A DNA stretch of 8,316 nt from Alphaproteobacteria bacterium (GTDB taxonomy: Bacteria; Pseudomonadota; Alphaproteobacteria; ATCC43930; CGMCC-115725). The DNA is taken from the NCBI GenBank assembly GCA_005884825.1, contig VAZT01000078.1, forward strand, positions 1 through 8,316, written 5' to 3'. Both the position numbers and the translations under genes were made by a program. Positions 7,165 to 8,316 of the stretch are shown in pieces (positions within the stretch are counted from its first letter, which is position 1; every line of letters begins with the position of its first letter). A model generated the notes under the pieces. The model was not told the DNA's origin. It saw only the letters and a list, made by a program, of their open reading frames with translations, and searched no databases.

Positions 7165-7611
7165 TTGGCCGAAATCGGCTTCTACCACTTGCTGTCGACG
7201 CCGCTGGAACGGGCCCTGCCGAAGCTTCTCGAGCGGGCCTGCGCGCAGGGACATCGCGTGATTGTGCGGGCCGCTTCTCCCGAGCGGGTCGAACACCTCA
7301 ACGCGGCGCTTTGGAGCTACGAGGAGGCAGCGTTCCTGCCGCACGGTTCGGCGCGCGACGGCAACCCGGCGATGCAGCCGATCTGGCTCACCCATCACGC
7401 CGAGAACCCGAACGGCGCTTCGATGATCGTTCTGGTCGACGGTCTCGAAGTCGAGGATTTCCAGGCGTTCACCCGCTGCGCCGATGTCTTCGACGGCAAC
7501 GACGCGGACGCGGTCGAGGCAGCGCGCAGCCGTTGGCGGCGTGCCCGCGAAGCCGGGTGCAATTTGACCTATTGGCAGCAGACCGCATCGGGCTGGGAGC
7601 GAAAGACCTGA
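7165..7611 (+). CDS. holC: DNA polymerase III chi subunit (TTG start)
   Basis: Chi belongs to the clamp-loader assembly of the replicative polymerase and in E. coli links it to single-stranded-DNA-binding protein. The 148 residues show the family pattern: EIGFYHL at the start, ALWSYEEAAFLPHG (48-61), PIWLTHHAENPNGA (72-85), VFDGNDADAVEAARSRWRRA (108-127), and LTYWQQTASGWERK at the end. This is the usual length for alphaproteobacterial chi. The start codon is TTG, supported by AAGGAG 6 nt upstream and by alignment of the FYHL motif near residue 6. It lies between pepA and ndk with short gaps on both sides (20 and 19 bp), so it is probably translated from the same message. A pepA-holC pairing is common in proteobacteria. 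Confidence 0.94.
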   Translation: MAEIGFYHLLSTPLERALPKLLERACAQGHRVIVRAASPERVEHLNAALWSYEEAAFLPHGSARDGNPAMQPIWLTHHAENPNGASMIVLVDGLEVEDFQAFTRCADVFDGNDADAVEAARSRWRRAREAGCNLTYWQQTASGWERKT

Positions 7612-7630
7612 CGAGAAAAGAGAGATGCGG

Positions 7631-8053
7631 ATGACCATCGAACGGACTTTGTCGATCATCAAACCGGACGCGACGCGCCGCAATATTACCGGCGCGATCA
7701 ACCACCGCCTCGAGAGGGGCGGGCTGCGCATCATCGCTCAGAAGCGCATCCAGCTTTCACAGGGCCAGGCGGAGCGGTTCTATGAGGTGCACGCCGGGCG
7801 TCCGTTCTACCGCGATCTGGTCGCGTTTATGAGTTCGGGCCCGATCCTGGTCCAAGTGCTCGAAGGCGAGAATGCGGTGGTGCTGAACCGCGAAATCATG
7901 GGCGCGACAGACCCGGTGAACGCCGCGCCCGGCACTATCCGAAAGGATTTTGCCGAGTCGATCGAAGCAAACTCGGTGCACGGGTCCGACTCGCCCGAGA
8001 ATGCGGAGGAGGAGATCGCCTTCTTTTTCTCCACGATCGAAATCTGTCCTTAG
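7631..8053 (+). CDS. ndk: Nucleoside diphosphate kinase
   Basis: Ndk transfers the gamma-phosphate of ATP to nucleoside diphosphates through a phosphohistidine and keeps NTP and dNTP pools balanced. From the ATG at 7631 the protein is 140 residues, the standard bacterial length, and opens MTIERTLSIIKPDAT like its relatives. K11 lies in KPDAT, the kinase signature NSVHGSDS holds the active-site H117, and the family end EEEIAFFFS is present. Another ATG two codons upstream (7625) would give 142 residues. The 7631 start is preferred for family length and because AGAG (7621-7624) sits 6 nt before it, but the choice is not certain. It follows holC by 19 bp, and its TAG overlaps the GTG of the next reading frame by one base. 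Confidence 0.96.
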   Translation: MTIERTLSIIKPDATRRNITGAINHRLERGGLRIIAQKRIQLSQGQAERFYEVHAGRPFYRDLVAFMSSGPILVQVLEGENAVVLNREIMGATDPVNAAPGTIRKDFAESIEANSVHGSDSPENAEEEIAFFFSTIEICP

Positions 8054-8316
8054 TGAGGGCGGCAGACCCTTCTGAGCCCGTGTCTTTGCCCGGGGGCATC
8101 TTGCCCGCGGTGCGGGCGGAAGGTTCGCGATCCCAACCCGTCGCATTCTTGCGAGACCGCTTTGCCCAGCGCATTGCGGCGTGGTCCGAGGCCGGTCTCG
8201 ACACTGCTGCTCTGCTATTTTTTCCGCTGCTCGTCGTGCTGCCCCGAGGCGTGGCCGCGCTCATCTCCGCTGCCGGGCTATGCGCGGCCGGTTTGGTGCT
8301 GTCGGCGGGCCGGAGC
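8053..8316 (+). CDS. Probable membrane protein, N-terminal part; possibly O-antigen ligase-like
   Basis: An uninterrupted frame of 88 codons runs off the window edge. If it starts at the GTG at 8053, it shares one base with the ndk stop (TAGTG). Residues 1-50 are polar, with FLRDRFAQRIAAWSEAGLD just before the membrane part. Residues about 51-63 (TAALLFFPLLVVL) and 67-83 (VAALISAAGLCAAGLVL) are hydrophobic and separated by PRG, so two membrane helices begin here. An AAW...LLFFPLL..LPRG opening is reminiscent of O-antigen ligase or polymerase (WaaL/Wzy-type) proteins. That would fit the LPS theme of the opposite operon, but two helices cannot prove it. The start is uncertain: no Shine-Dalgarno precedes the GTG, and in-frame GTG or TTG codons follow at 8080, 8101, 8110 and 8149. 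Confidence 0.55.
   Translation, partial: MRAADPSEPVSLPGGILPAVRAEGSRSQPVAFLRDRFAQRIAAWSEAGLDTAALLFFPLLVVLPRGVAALISAAGLCAAGLVLSAGRS
8103..8117. repeat. Small perfect hairpin sharing 12 bp with the lptF-pepA repeat
   Basis: GCCCGC/GCGGGC (8103-8108 / 8112-8117) forms a 6-bp stem with a GGT loop. Its core CCCGCGGTGCGG (8104-8115) is identical to the core of the hairpin at 5452-5463. It lies in the doubtful first part of the frame that follows ndk. No T-run follows, so it is not a typical terminator. Confidence 0.4.

Overview
The window is a GC-rich chromosomal segment that reads as a housekeeping locus of an alphaproteobacterium. The order lptF-lptG-lptD-surA on one strand, divergent from pepA-holC-ndk, matches what I recall from Rhodospirillales and Hyphomicrobiales. 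The proteins also carry alphaproteobacterial traits, such as the CxxC in LptD and the Ndk N-terminus. I cannot name a genus from the sequence alone.

Left part, minus strand (5322 down to 1): a tightly packed outer-membrane biogenesis operon. It is read lptF (5322-4186), lptG (4158-3061), lptD (3061-692), then surA (593 to the window edge, 3' end missing). LptF and LptG are the two membrane subunits of the LPS-extracting ABC transporter. LptD is the outer-membrane barrel that inserts LPS at the cell surface. SurA is the periplasmic chaperone that in E. coli helps assemble LptD. The operon thus encodes both ends of the LPS bridge plus the chaperone of the barrel. The ATPase LptB and the bridge proteins LptA and LptC are not here.

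Middle (5323-5632): a 310-bp divergent intergenic region. It contains a perfect 14-bp palindrome close to lptF and a composite inverted-repeat element of about 120 bp with two internal hairpins. It presumably also holds the promoters of both operons, but no strong sigma-70-type promoter is obvious.

Right part, plus strand (5633 to the end): pepA (leucyl aminopeptidase), holC (DNA polymerase III chi subunit), ndk (nucleoside diphosphate kinase), then the first 88 codons of a probable polytopic membrane protein cut by the window edge. The gaps are 20 and 19 bp, followed by a 1-bp stop/start overlap, so these genes look co-transcribed. The last protein resembles the start of O-antigen ligase-like proteins, but that call is weak.

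Two genes (lptG and holC) use TTG starts, each backed by a strong Shine-Dalgarno sequence 6 nt upstream. I see no tRNA, rRNA, CRISPR, insertion sequence or phage gene. I found no convincing undescribed system. The most interesting unexplained signals are the palindrome and the composite repeat between lptF and pepA.
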